Assembly: GCA_035259345.1 (NCBI GenBank)
Contig: DATFWK010000082.1
Location: 1 to 13,015 of the forward strand
Direction of reading: 5' to 3'
Length of the DNA: 13,015 bases
Origin: DATFWK01 sp035259345
GTDB lineage: Bacteria > Actinomycetota > Thermoleophilia > Miltoncostaeales > Miltoncostaeaceae
Numbering within the stretch: the first letter of the stretch is position 1; each line of letters opens with the position of its first letter. The notes under the pieces were generated by a model. It did no database searches. It had not been told where the DNA came from and saw only the letters and a program-made list of their open reading frames with translations. Positions 1 through 6,696 of the stretch are shown here, piece after piece. A program made the position numbers and the translations under genes.

Positions 1-9
1 GAACCGCGT

Positions 10-24
10 CCGGGACTGACCCGG
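10..24 (-). terminator. inverted repeat downstream of sufR, possible terminator
   Basis: Positions 10-14 (CCGGG) and 20-24 (CCCGG) are perfectly complementary around a 5-base loop, starting 10 bases past the sufR stop codon. No T-run follows on the minus strand, so this would be a non-canonical terminator at best. In DNA this GC-rich, a 5-bp repeat can also arise by chance. Confidence 0.25.
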
Positions 25-34
25 CCCAGGCCGC

Positions 35-766
35 TCAGCCGGTCGCGCCCGCCTCGACCACGTGGGCGACGCAGGCGTCGTCCCCCGCCGCCCTGGCGGT
101 GGTGTCCCTGAGGGTCGCGCTCGGCGCGTAGACCGAGAGGATGCCGCGCCAGATGGCCCGATCGAGGCCGCAGATGCGCTCCGGGTCGTGGAAGGCCATC
201 TCCTCGAACGGGCACGAGCAGGCCCGGATCGCGTCGTGCCCGTCGGTGCGGGCGGCGAACCCGAAGCGGCTGAGCAGCCGCACGACCTCGGCGATCGCCT
301 GGGTGGGCGTGGTGCGGTGGCCGGGGCCGTTCTCGGCGAGCTGCTCCTCGGCGAGCCGGCGGCCGAAGTCGAAGCCGATCCGCTCGAGGCGCACCTGCGG
401 GGCCTCGGCCTCCGGCTCCTCCATGGCCTGCAGGAGGAGCTGGGCGAGCCAGTCGTAGTGGCGCTCGGGCAGCGTGATGGCCGCTTCGGGATCGGCCAGG
501 CGGTAGATCTTCGGCGGTCGCCCCGCCCCGGGACCGGCGCCGCCCTCGCGGCGGCGGTAGTCGGCGACGAGGAACCCCTGCTCGACGAGCTTGTCGAGGT
601 GGAACCCCGCGAGCCGCCGGTCGATGCCGAGCGCTCCCGCCACGTCGTCCTTGCTCATCGGCTCGGTGGACTGGCGGACGTAGAAGAACACGCGCCGGCG
701 CGTGGGATCCCCGAGCGCGGATGCAAGGCGCTCGATCTCCTGCTCGGTGTGGCCGGTCCTCTGCAC
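35..766 (-). CDS. sufR: SufR-like ArsR-fold Fe-S transcriptional regulator
   Basis: Predicted repressor of the divergent suf operon that senses an iron-sulfur cluster. Numbered from the GTG at 766 (243 aa), residues about 12-90 form a winged helix-turn-helix: ERLASALGDPTRRRV begins the first helices and GRPPKIYRL forms the wing. The C-terminal half carries a cysteine cluster: C183 and C185 (CSCPF), C199 (RIC) and C232. That layout fits the cluster-binding domain of SufR proteins. The frame stays open to a GTG at 838, but those 24 extra residues would cover the likely -35 box of sufB and do not look like the start of an HTH protein, so I prefer 766; no strong ribosome binding site supports either. 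The gene is head-to-head with sufB, which supports the function. The family is clear; SufR rather than another cysteine-bearing HTH regulator is inferred from context and cysteines. Confidence 0.85.
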   Translation of the reverse strand: MQRTGHTEQEIERLASALGDPTRRRVFFYVRQSTEPMSKDDVAGALGIDRRLAGFHLDKLVEQGFLVADYRRREGGAGPGAGRPPKIYRLADPEAAITLPERHYDWLAQLLLQAMEEPEAEAPQVRLERIGFDFGRRLAEEQLAENGPGHRTTPTQAIAEVVRLLSRFGFAARTDGHDAIRACSCPFEEMAFHDPERICGLDRAIWRGILSVYAPSATLRDTTARAAGDDACVAHVVEAGATG

Positions 767-819
767 GGGCTGTCCGGGGATCGTGACGAAGGGTACACAA
801 GCCGCGGGCGTCGGACGGG

Positions 820-848
820 TTGTGCGCCCGCAGCCCACGGATTACGGT
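820..848 (+). promoter_or_regulatory. candidate sufB operon promoter
   Basis: TTGTGC at 820-825 and TACGGT at 843-848 are separated by 17 bases and fit an actinobacterial TTGNNN / TANNNT sigma-70-type promoter. Transcription would begin near 855, leaving a leader of about 45 bases before the GTG of sufB. The -35 box lies inside the longest possible sufR frame, which favours the shorter sufR start. Read by eye; not tested. Confidence 0.45.
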
Positions 849-851
849 AAT
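841..851. promoter_or_regulatory. palindrome ATTACGGTAAT, candidate SufR operator
   Basis: ATTAC and GTAAT are exact inverted repeats around one central G. This is an AT-rich island in the only intergenic gap between sufR and sufB. It covers the proposed -10 box of sufB (843-848) and sits upstream of sufR, so one bound dimer could repress both directions. The cyanobacterial CAAC-N6-GTTG box is not present here, so assignment to SufR rests on position alone. Confidence 0.4.
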
Positions 852-874
852 GAGCGTAGCCTTTAGAGACCGTC

Positions 875-894
875 CGACGCCACTTCAGGAGTCG
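875..894 (+). promoter_or_regulatory. hairpin covering the sufB ribosome binding site
   Basis: CGAC at 875-878 pairs with GTCG at 891-894, and CC at 880-881 pairs with GG at 888-889, with a G/A mismatch between the two helices and a 6-base loop. The Shine-Dalgarno AGGAG (887-891), 8 bases before the GTG at 900, lies in the 3' arm. The structure could moderate translation initiation of the first operon gene. It is short and unproven. Confidence 0.3.
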
Positions 895-899
895 CCCTC

Positions 900-2309
900 G
901 TGTCAACGAGCACACCGCCAGAGCTTGAGGACTTCGGCCAGTACAAGTTCGGCTGGCACGATCCGGCCGCGTCCGTCTTCACCCCCAAGCGGGGCCTCTC
1001 GGCGGACGTCGTCCGCGAGATCTCCGGCATCAAGGCAGAGCCGGAGTGGATGACCCGCTTCCGGCTGCGCGCGCTCGAGATCTTCGAGCGCAAGCCCATG
1101 CCGAGCTGGGGCGGGAACCTGTCCGAGATCGACTTCCAGAACATCTACTACTACATCCGCGCCTCGGAGCGGCAGGGGCGCAGCTGGGACGAGGTGCCGG
1201 ACGACATCAAGAAGACGTTCGACCGGCTCGGCATCCCGGAGGCCGAGCGGAAGTTCCTCGCCGGCGTCAGCGCGCAGTACGAGAGCGAGGTCGTCTACCA
1301 CTCGATCCGCGAGGACCTCGAGCAGAAGGGCGTGATCTTCTGCGACACCGACACTGCCCTGCGTGAGCACGAGGAGATCTTCCGCGAGCACTGGGCCACC
1401 GTGATCCCGCCCGGCGACAACAAGTTCTCGGCGCTGAACTCGGCCGTGTGGTCCGGCGGGTCGTTCATCTGGGTGCCCGAGGGCGTCCGGGTCGAGATCC
1501 CGCTCCAGGCCTACTTCCGCATCAACCAGGAGAACATGGGCCAGTTCGAGCGCACGCTCATCATCTGCGAGCCCGGCTCCTTCGTGCACTACGTCGAGGG
1601 CTGCACGGCGCCGGTGTACTCCAGCGACTCGCTCCACTCGGCCGTCGTCGAGATCATCGTCAAGAAGGGCGCGCGCTGCCGGTACACGACCATCCAGAAC
1701 TGGTCGACCAACGTCTACAACCTGGTCACCAAGCGCGCGGTCGCCCACGAGGACGCGACCATGGAGTGGGTCGACGGCAACCTCGGCTCGCGCCTGACCA
1801 TGAAGTACCCGGCCGTCTGGATGACCGGGCGGCGGGCCCGCGGCGAGGTGCTGTCGGTCGCGTTCGCGAGCGAGGGGATGCACCAGGACGCCGGGGCCAA
1901 GATGGTCCACGTCGCGCCGGACACCTCGAGCACGATCGTCTCCAAGTCCATCTCCAAGGGCGGCGGGCGCACCAGCTACCGCGGCCTGGTGCGGGTCGAG
2001 CCGGGCGCCCGGCGCGTGAAGGCGTCGGTGGTCTGCGACGCGCTGCTGCTCGACGAGGACAGCCGCTCGGACACCTACCCCTACATGGACATCCAGGAGG
2101 AGGACACCTCGATCGGCCACGAGGCCACGGTGTCCAAGGTCGCCGACGCGCAGCTCTTCTACCTCATGAGCCGCGGGCTCAGCGAGGAGGAGGCCATGGC
2201 CATGATCGTGCGCGGCTTCATCGAGCCGATCGCCAAGGAGCTGCCGATGGAGTACGCGGTCGAGCTCAACCGGCTCATCGAGCTGCAGATGGAGGGGTCG
2301 ATTGGGTAG
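900..2309 (+). CDS. sufB: SufB, Fe-S cluster scaffold subunit
   Basis: SufB is the main scaffold protein of the SufBCD complex, on which Fe-S clusters are built in the cytoplasm. The 469 aa length is normal. The GTG start at 900 has AGGAG 8 bases upstream. Family hallmarks include SAVWSGGSFIWVPEG (181-195), NMGQFERTLIICEPGSF (about 212-228) and the conserved end with HEATVSKV (407-414), LFYLMSRGLS (419-428) and ELPMEYAVELNRLIELQMEG (447-466). The position matching the functional Cys405 of E. coli SufB appears to be serine (LLLDEDSRSDTYPY, about 382-395); from memory this is usual for Gram-positive SufB, so it is not a defect. It is the first gene of the operon, under the divergent promoter shared with sufR. 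The stop overlaps the sufD start by 8 bases. Confidence 0.97.
   Translation: MSTSTPPELEDFGQYKFGWHDPAASVFTPKRGLSADVVREISGIKAEPEWMTRFRLRALEIFERKPMPSWGGNLSEIDFQNIYYYIRASERQGRSWDEVPDDIKKTFDRLGIPEAERKFLAGVSAQYESEVVYHSIREDLEQKGVIFCDTDTALREHEEIFREHWATVIPPGDNKFSALNSAVWSGGSFIWVPEGVRVEIPLQAYFRINQENMGQFERTLIICEPGSFVHYVEGCTAPVYSSDSLHSAVVEIIVKKGARCRYTTIQNWSTNVYNLVTKRAVAHEDATMEWVDGNLGSRLTMKYPAVWMTGRRARGEVLSVAFASEGMHQDAGAKMVHVAPDTSSTIVSKSISKGGGRTSYRGLVRVEPGARRVKASVVCDALLLDEDSRSDTYPYMDIQEEDTSIGHEATVSKVADAQLFYLMSRGLSEEEAMAMIVRGFIEPIAKELPMEYAVELNRLIELQMEGSIG
2291..2295 (+). promoter_or_regulatory. ribosome binding site fixing the TTG start of sufD
   Basis: GGAGG lies within the last codons of sufB, 6 bases before the TTG at 2302. 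No in-frame ATG or GTG near this point has comparable support, so TTG is the probable start, and sufD translation is coupled to termination of sufB at 2307-2309. Confidence 0.7.
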
Positions 2310-3531
2310 CGCGCCGGCCTGGGCCGACGCGGCCCGGGCCGCCGCAGCCGAGCGCCTCGCGGCACTGCCGCCCCTGACCGGGCAGGAGGAGGAGTGGCGG
2401 TTCACCCCGCCCACCGACCTCGCGCTCGAGGGGCCCGAGCCCGAGGCGGCCGGCGACGGCTTCGGCCCGCTCGCCGCGGAGGTCGCGGACGACCGCTCCG
2501 CGGAGCTCATGAGCGTCGACGGCGCCGAGCCGACGGTCGGGCGCGCCGGCCTGCCGGACGGGGTCGTCGTCGACGACCTCGCCGAGGCGCTGGCCACCCA
2601 CGAGGCGCTCGTCCGCGAGCGGCTCTACTCGCTGGTCGGCTTCGAGGGCAAGCCGGGCGCGCTCAACGCCGCGCGCTGGGAGTCCGGGACCTTCGTCTAC
2701 GTGCCGCGCGGCGTCGAGGTGGAGCTCCCGGTCGAGGCGCTGCTCGTGGCGAGCGGCGGGCGTGGGCGGGTCTTCGGGCGGACGCTCGTGATCGTCGACG
2801 AGGGCGCGAAGGCCACGGTCATCGACCGCTTCTCCTCACCGGACCTGCCGGGCACGGCCCAGGCGTCGAGCGTGGCGGAGCTCTTCGTCGCCCAGGGCGG
2901 CGAGCTCGAGCACGTCGCGGTCATCGACTGGGGCGCCGGGGTGCGCCACCACGCGATCGTGGCCGCGCACGTCGGCCGCGACGCGCAGGCGCGATCGGTC
3001 GTCATCACGCTCGGCGGCGACGTCGTGCGCGTGGAGCCGACCCTCCACTGCGCGGGGCCGGGCGCGGACGGCCGGGCGCTCGGGCTCTACCTCGCGGCCG
3101 GGCACCAGCACTTCGAGCACCGCGTGATCTCCCGGCACGAGGCGCCCAACGCCTACTCGAACCTGCTCTACAAGGGCGCGATCAAGGACGCGGCGCACAC
3201 GGTCTTCTTCGGCAACCTCGTGGTGCCGCCCGGCGCGCCGGGCACCGACGCGTACCAGACCAACCGGAACCTGGTGCTGAACGAGGGCGCCCGCGCGGAC
3301 ACGATCCCGTTCCTCGAGATCGAGACCGCCGAGGTCCGGTGCTCGCACGCCGGCGCGGTCGGGCGGGTGGACGATGAGCACCTCTTCTACCTGCGCTCGC
3401 GCGGCGTGCCCGAGGCGGTCGCCAAGCAGCTCATCGTCGAGGGGTTCTTCCAGGAGGTGCTGGACGAGATCCGCCTCGAGGAGCTGCGCGGGGTGCTGTC
3501 CGAGGCCATCGCGGCCAAGGTGGCGACGTGA
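2302..3531 (+). CDS. sufD: SufD, Fe-S cluster assembly protein
   Basis: SufD is the partner of SufB in the SufBC2D complex and is needed for iron acquisition into the scaffold. The protein is 409 aa, a normal length. The N-terminal 110 residues are variable and Ala/Glu-rich. The core beta-helix includes ESGTFVYVPRGVEVELPVEA (127-146) and GRTLVIVDEGA (159-169). The C-terminal signature reads DTIPFLEIETAEVRCSHAGAV (333-353), containing H349, which matches the conserved functional histidine of SufD, followed by LFYLRSRGV (361-369) and the helical end. Translation starts at TTG, overlapping sufB by 8 bases, and the stop overlaps the GTG of the next gene in GTGA (4 bases). The SufD rather than SufB assignment follows from the CSHAG motif and the position after sufB. 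Confidence 0.95.
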   Translation: MGSAPAWADAARAAAAERLAALPPLTGQEEEWRFTPPTDLALEGPEPEAAGDGFGPLAAEVADDRSAELMSVDGAEPTVGRAGLPDGVVVDDLAEALATHEALVRERLYSLVGFEGKPGALNAARWESGTFVYVPRGVEVELPVEALLVASGGRGRVFGRTLVIVDEGAKATVIDRFSSPDLPGTAQASSVAELFVAQGGELEHVAVIDWGAGVRHHAIVAAHVGRDAQARSVVITLGGDVVRVEPTLHCAGPGADGRALGLYLAAGHQHFEHRVISRHEAPNAYSNLLYKGAIKDAAHTVFFGNLVVPPGAPGTDAYQTNRNLVLNEGARADTIPFLEIETAEVRCSHAGAVGRVDDEHLFYLRSRGVPEAVAKQLIVEGFFQEVLDEIRLEELRGVLSEAIAAKVAT

Positions 3532-3884
3532 TCGACGTCGGCTCGCTCGACGAGGTTGCGCCCGGCTCGGCCATGCACGCGGACGTGGACGGCACGCCGG
3601 TCTGCATCGTGAACGTGGACGGCACGCTGCACGCCATCCACGACACCTGCACGCACGCGCTCGAGTCCCTGTGCGGCGGCTGGGTCGACGGCGCTCGCAT
3701 CGAGTGCCCGCGCCACGGCGCCTACTTCTCGGTGGTCACGGGCGAGGCCCTGACACCGCCAGCGACCCTGCCGCTGCCGCGCTTCGAGGTCGAGGTCCGC
3801 GACGGGCGGATCCTGGTCGACCCCACCCCGTCACACCCCCATCCCCTCCTTCAACGACACGAGTACGGAGCGACGCGTGGCTGA
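3528..3884 (+). CDS. Rieske [2Fe-2S] ferredoxin in the suf operon
   Basis: A 118-residue small Rieske-type ferredoxin of the kind found in aromatic-ring dioxygenase electron transport. Both ligand boxes are intact: CTH (C41, H43) and CPRH (C60, H63), 16 residues apart, which suit a cytoplasmic Rieske [2Fe-2S] cluster. There is no signal peptide or membrane segment. The gene lies between sufD and sufC, overlapping sufD by 4 bases and sufC by 8. A Rieske protein at this spot recurs in actinobacterial suf operons; its role there is unsettled, and it could be an electron donor to assembly or a client of it. The last 20 or so residues (after DGRILVD, about 91-97) are Pro/His-rich and look outside the normal fold, as if the frame runs through an old spacer. 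Dioxygenase-type labels from databases should not be taken as function. Confidence 0.92.
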   Translation: MIDVGSLDEVAPGSAMHADVDGTPVCIVNVDGTLHAIHDTCTHALESLCGGWVDGARIECPRHGAYFSVVTGEALTPPATLPLPRFEVEVRDGRILVDPTPSHPHPLLQRHEYGATRG

Positions 3885-4668
3885 TCCCATCCTTCAGATC
3901 GAAGACCTCAGGGTGGCCGTCGAGGGCACCGAGATCCTGCACGGGGTGGACCTCGCGGTCCCCCAGGGCGAGGTGCACGCCCTCATGGGGCCGAACGGGT
4001 CGGGCAAGAGCACGCTCGCCTACGCGCTCGCGGGGCACCCGCGCTACGAGATCACGGGCGGCCGGGTGATCTTCGACGGCCAGGTGGTCGCGAGCCCGGA
4101 CGAGGACGAGACGCTGGAGGCCGACGAGCGCGCCAGGGCCGGCCTCTTCCTCGCGATGCAGTACCCGGTCGAGGTGCCGGGGGTCTCGGTCATGAATTTC
4201 CTCCGCACCTCGCTCGGCGCGATCAGCGGCGAGGAGATCCCGCCGCGCGAGTTCGTGAAGCGCTTCAACGAGGCCAGCCAGCTGCTCGACTTCGACCGCA
4301 GCTTCGCCGACCGCTACCTGAACGAGGGCTTCTCGGGGGGCGAGAAGAAGCGCCACGAGATCCTCCAGATGGCGCTCCTCAAGCCGCGCTTCGCGATCCT
4401 CGACGAGACGGACTCGGGCCTCGACATCGACGCCCTGCGGATCGTGGCCAACGGGGTCAACTCGCTGCGCGGCCCGGACCTCGGCGTGCTGATCATCACG
4501 CACTACACGCGGATCCTGAACTACATCAAGCCGGACGTCGTGCACGTGATGTACGAGGGGCGCATCGCCCGGACCGGCGGCCCGGAGCTCGCCGAGCACC
4601 TCGAGCAGGTCGGCTACGTCGAGTTCGGCAGCAAGGAGGCGGCGGCCGCCCCGAGCGGCTCGGCATGA
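3877..4668 (+). CDS. sufC: SufC, ATPase of the Fe-S assembly complex
   Basis: SufC is a soluble ABC-type ATPase that binds SufB and SufD and drives conformational change of the scaffold; it is not a transporter. All nucleotide-binding motifs are present in 263 aa: Walker A GPNGSGKS (38-45), Q-loop Q95, signature SGGEKKR (153-159), Walker B AILDETD (173-179) and switch H209 in IITHY. The FSGGEKKR-HEILQ sequence and LDETDSGLDIDAL are typical of SufC. The GTG start at 3877 has GGAG (3867-3870) 6 bases upstream and overlaps the end of the Rieske gene. The C-terminal 12 residues are an Ala/Ser-rich tail. The sufS gene follows with a single base between stop and start. Confidence 0.97.
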   Translation: MADPILQIEDLRVAVEGTEILHGVDLAVPQGEVHALMGPNGSGKSTLAYALAGHPRYEITGGRVIFDGQVVASPDEDETLEADERARAGLFLAMQYPVEVPGVSVMNFLRTSLGAISGEEIPPREFVKRFNEASQLLDFDRSFADRYLNEGFSGGEKKRHEILQMALLKPRFAILDETDSGLDIDALRIVANGVNSLRGPDLGVLIITHYTRILNYIKPDVVHVMYEGRIARTGGPELAEHLEQVGYVEFGSKEAAAAPSGSA

Positions 4669-4669
4669 G

Positions 4670-5905
4670 ATGAGCGTCGCCGCCCCGCTCGACGTCGCGG
4701 CCCTCCGGGCGGACTTCCCGATCCTGGACCGGCGTGACGGCGACCGCCCGCTTGTCTACCTCGACTCGGCGGCCAGCTCCCAGAAGCCTCTCGCGGTGCT
4801 GGATGCGATGGACGCCTACTACCGCGAGACCCACGCCAACGTCCACCGCGGCGTCTACGAGCTCGCCGCCGAGGCGACCCGCCGCTACGAGGCCGGGCGC
4901 ACGAGCGTCGCGCGCCTGGTGAACGCGCCCGAGCGGGGCGTCGTCTTCACCAAGAACGTGAGCGAGGCCGTCAACCTCGTCGCCTGGGCATGGGGCGTGC
5001 GCACGCTGCGCCCGGGCGACGAGGTGCTCGTGAGCATCATGGAGCACCACTCGAACATCGTCCCGTGGCAGATCGTCGCGGAGATCACCGGGGCCACCGT
5101 CCGCTTCTGCCCGATCGCCGGCGAGGGTGAGCTGGACCTCGAGGCCTTCCACTCGCTGCTCGGCGAGCGGACCCGCATGGTGGCCGTCGTCCACGTCAGC
5201 AACACGCTCGGCACGATCAACCCGGTGCGGGAGCTTGCCGCCGCCGCGCACGAGGCCGGCGCGCTGGTCCTCGTGGACGCGGCCCAGGCCGTCCCGCACA
5301 TGCCGGTCGACTTCGAGGAGGTCGGCTGCGACTTCCTCGGCTTCACGGGCCACAAGATGCTGGGCCCCACCGGCGTCGGCGTGCTGGCGGCGCGGCCGGA
5401 GACGCTGGAGGCGATGGGCCCGTTCCTCGGGGGCGGGGAGATGATCTCCGACGTCACCACCGAGGGGTCGAGCTGGGCCTCGGTGCCACACAAGTTCGAG
5501 GCGGGGACGCCGCCCATCGCCGAGGTGGTCGGCCTGGGCGCGGCGGCCGAGTACCTCATGGGCGTGGGCATGGAGCGGGTGCGCGCCCACGAGGTGGCGC
5601 TGACCGGCTACGCGCTCGGCGCCCTCTCGCAGGTGCACGGCGTGCGCACGTTCGGGCCCTCCGACCCCGTGCGCCGGGGCTGTCCCGTGAGCTTCACGCT
5701 GGAGGGGGTGCACCCCCACGACGTGGCGCAGTTCCTCGACCAGCAGGGCGTCTGCGTCCGCGCCGGCCACCACTGCACCAAGCCCCTCATGCGCGCGCTC
5801 GGCGTGCAGGCCACGGCCCGCGCCAGCACCTACCTCTACAATTCCGAGGCAGACATCGACGCGCTCGTGCAGGGCCTGCACGGGGCGGCGCGCTACTTCG
5901 GCTGA
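4670..5905 (+). CDS. sufS: SufS, cysteine desulfurase (PLP, class V aminotransferase fold)
   Basis: SufS releases sulfur from L-cysteine as an enzyme persulfide plus alanine, supplying sulfur to the scaffold through SufU. The 411 aa length is standard for group II desulfurases. K229 in GFTGHKMLG is the Schiff-base lysine for pyridoxal phosphate, H126 (MEHHSN) and D203 (LVDAAQ) are cofactor-pocket residues, and C369 in RAGHHCTKPLM is the persulfide-forming cysteine on its short group II loop. The ATG start at 4670 is 1 base after sufC, with no clear Shine-Dalgarno, so initiation probably relies on coupling. sufU starts 1 base after the stop. A kynureninase-like or CsdA reading is excluded by the adjacent sufU and the complete operon. 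Confidence 0.97.
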   Translation: MSVAAPLDVAALRADFPILDRRDGDRPLVYLDSAASSQKPLAVLDAMDAYYRETHANVHRGVYELAAEATRRYEAGRTSVARLVNAPERGVVFTKNVSEAVNLVAWAWGVRTLRPGDEVLVSIMEHHSNIVPWQIVAEITGATVRFCPIAGEGELDLEAFHSLLGERTRMVAVVHVSNTLGTINPVRELAAAAHEAGALVLVDAAQAVPHMPVDFEEVGCDFLGFTGHKMLGPTGVGVLAARPETLEAMGPFLGGGEMISDVTTEGSSWASVPHKFEAGTPPIAEVVGLGAAAEYLMGVGMERVRAHEVALTGYALGALSQVHGVRTFGPSDPVRRGCPVSFTLEGVHPHDVAQFLDQQGVCVRAGHHCTKPLMRALGVQATARASTYLYNSEADIDALVQGLHGAARYFG

Positions 5906-5906
5906 C

Positions 5907-6377
5907 ATGGGCCTCGACGACCTCTACCAGGCGCTGATCCTGGACCACTACAAGAACCGCCGCCACCACGGCGAGCTGGACGAGCCGACCGTGGCCGTCG
6001 ACGAGAACAACCCCATGTGCGGCGACGAGATCCACCTGGAGATCCGCCTCGAGGACGGCCGCCTCGTGGGCATCGCCCACCGCGGCCAGGGGTGCTCCAT
6101 CTCCCAGGCGTCGGCATCGATGATGAGCGACCTGGTCGCCGGGATGAGCACCGACGATGCGCTCGAGCTGGTCGACCACTTCCGTCGCGTGATGCGCGGC
6201 GACGAGGCGCCGGACGAGGACCGGCTCGGGGATGCGATCGCCCTGGAGGGGGTCGCCAAGTACCCGGCCCGCGTCAAGTGCGCGCTCCTCTCGTGGATGG
6301 CGCTGCGCGACGCGATCGGCCGTGCGGGCGCCGGCGGGGCGCTGACGGCCGCCGAGGCGACACGAGGAGAGGGCTGA
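5907..6377 (+). CDS. sufU: SufU, zinc-dependent sulfur acceptor
   Basis: SufU is an IscU-fold protein that accepts persulfide sulfur from SufS in Gram-positive-type systems; it binds zinc rather than acting as the main scaffold. The protein is 156 aa. The expected ligands are in place: C38 and D40 (NPMCGD), C63 (GQGCSIS) and C125 (RVKCALL). The N-terminus LYQALILDHYKNRRHHGEL is typical of the family. The roughly 20-residue insertion around 85-110 that separates SufU from IscU is consistent with the DALELVDHFRRVMRGDE stretch. It starts 1 base after sufS, and its TGA overlaps the next ATG by 1 base. The final 20 residues are an unconserved Ala/Gly tail. Confidence 0.95.
   Translation: MGLDDLYQALILDHYKNRRHHGELDEPTVAVDENNPMCGDEIHLEIRLEDGRLVGIAHRGQGCSISQASASMMSDLVAGMSTDDALELVDHFRRVMRGDEAPDEDRLGDAIALEGVAKYPARVKCALLSWMALRDAIGRAGAGGALTAAEATRGEG
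6364..6369 (+). promoter_or_regulatory. ribosome binding site fixing the DUF59 gene start
   Basis: GAGGAG lies 7 bases before the ATG at 6377. The frame is open far upstream (to 6017), but that extension overlaps sufU and is its out-of-frame shadow, so this site sets the true start. Confidence 0.7.
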
Positions 6378-6688
6378 TGGTCACCCAGGAGGAGATCCGC
6401 AGCGCGATGAAGGTCGTGGAGGACCCCGAGCTCGGCGTCAACATCGTCGACCTCGGGCTGCTCTACGGGTCGAGCGTCGACGAGAACGGCCACGTCGTGC
6501 TCGACATGACGCTCACGTCGATGGGCTGCCCGCTCACCGAGCAGATCCTGGACGACTCGCGCGCAGCGCTCCTGCCGCTCGAGGGTGTCGAGAGCGTCGA
6601 CATCAACTGGGTATGGGACCCGCCGTGGTCCCCCGACGCCATGACCGAGGAGGGCAAGTTCCTCATGAAGGTCATGGGGTTCATGTAG
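6377..6688 (+). CDS. sufT: MIP18/DUF59 family Fe-S assembly factor (SufT-like)
   Basis: A 103-residue MIP18-family (DUF59) protein, related to SufT and to the eukaryotic CIA factor. It probably helps mature or deliver Fe-S clusters to apo-proteins in the cytoplasm. The family motifs are present: EDPELGVNIVDLGLLY (15-30) and TLTSMGCPLTEQI (45-57) with the conserved reactive cysteine C51, then the WVWDPPW and EEGKFLMKVMGF end. The start at 6377 shares one base with the sufU stop. Placement after sufU is the usual actinobacterial arrangement. The longer SufT proteins of other bacteria have extra N-terminal sequence that this minimal form lacks. Some pathways, such as phenylacetate degradation, use a related PaaD domain, but the context here is plainly suf. 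Confidence 0.93.
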   Translation: MVTQEEIRSAMKVVEDPELGVNIVDLGLLYGSSVDENGHVVLDMTLTSMGCPLTEQILDDSRAALLPLEGVESVDINWVWDPPWSPDAMTEEGKFLMKVMGFM

Positions 6689-6696
6689 GAGCCGGG

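Noticed and set aside
767..899. Cyanobacterial-type SufR box CAAC-N6-GTTG
   Set aside because: Searched by eye in the sufR-sufB gap on both strands; no match. Only the ATTACGGTAAT palindrome was found.
1569..2150. Missing Cys405-equivalent in SufB as a sign of a degenerate scaffold
   Set aside because: Serine at the matching place (SRSDTYPY) is, from memory, usual in Gram-positive SufB, and all other motifs and the complete operon argue for function.
903..2597. 564-codon open frame antisense to sufB/sufD
   Set aside because: It lies opposite a complete, motif-bearing SufB, and its composition (Arg, Val, Leu, Asp, Ala, His) is the usual mirror of GC-rich coding DNA. No family motif or ribosome binding site.
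4526..5908. 460-codon open frame antisense to sufS
   Set aside because: Shadow of the sufS reading frame; no recognisable domain, and sufS carries all catalytic residues.
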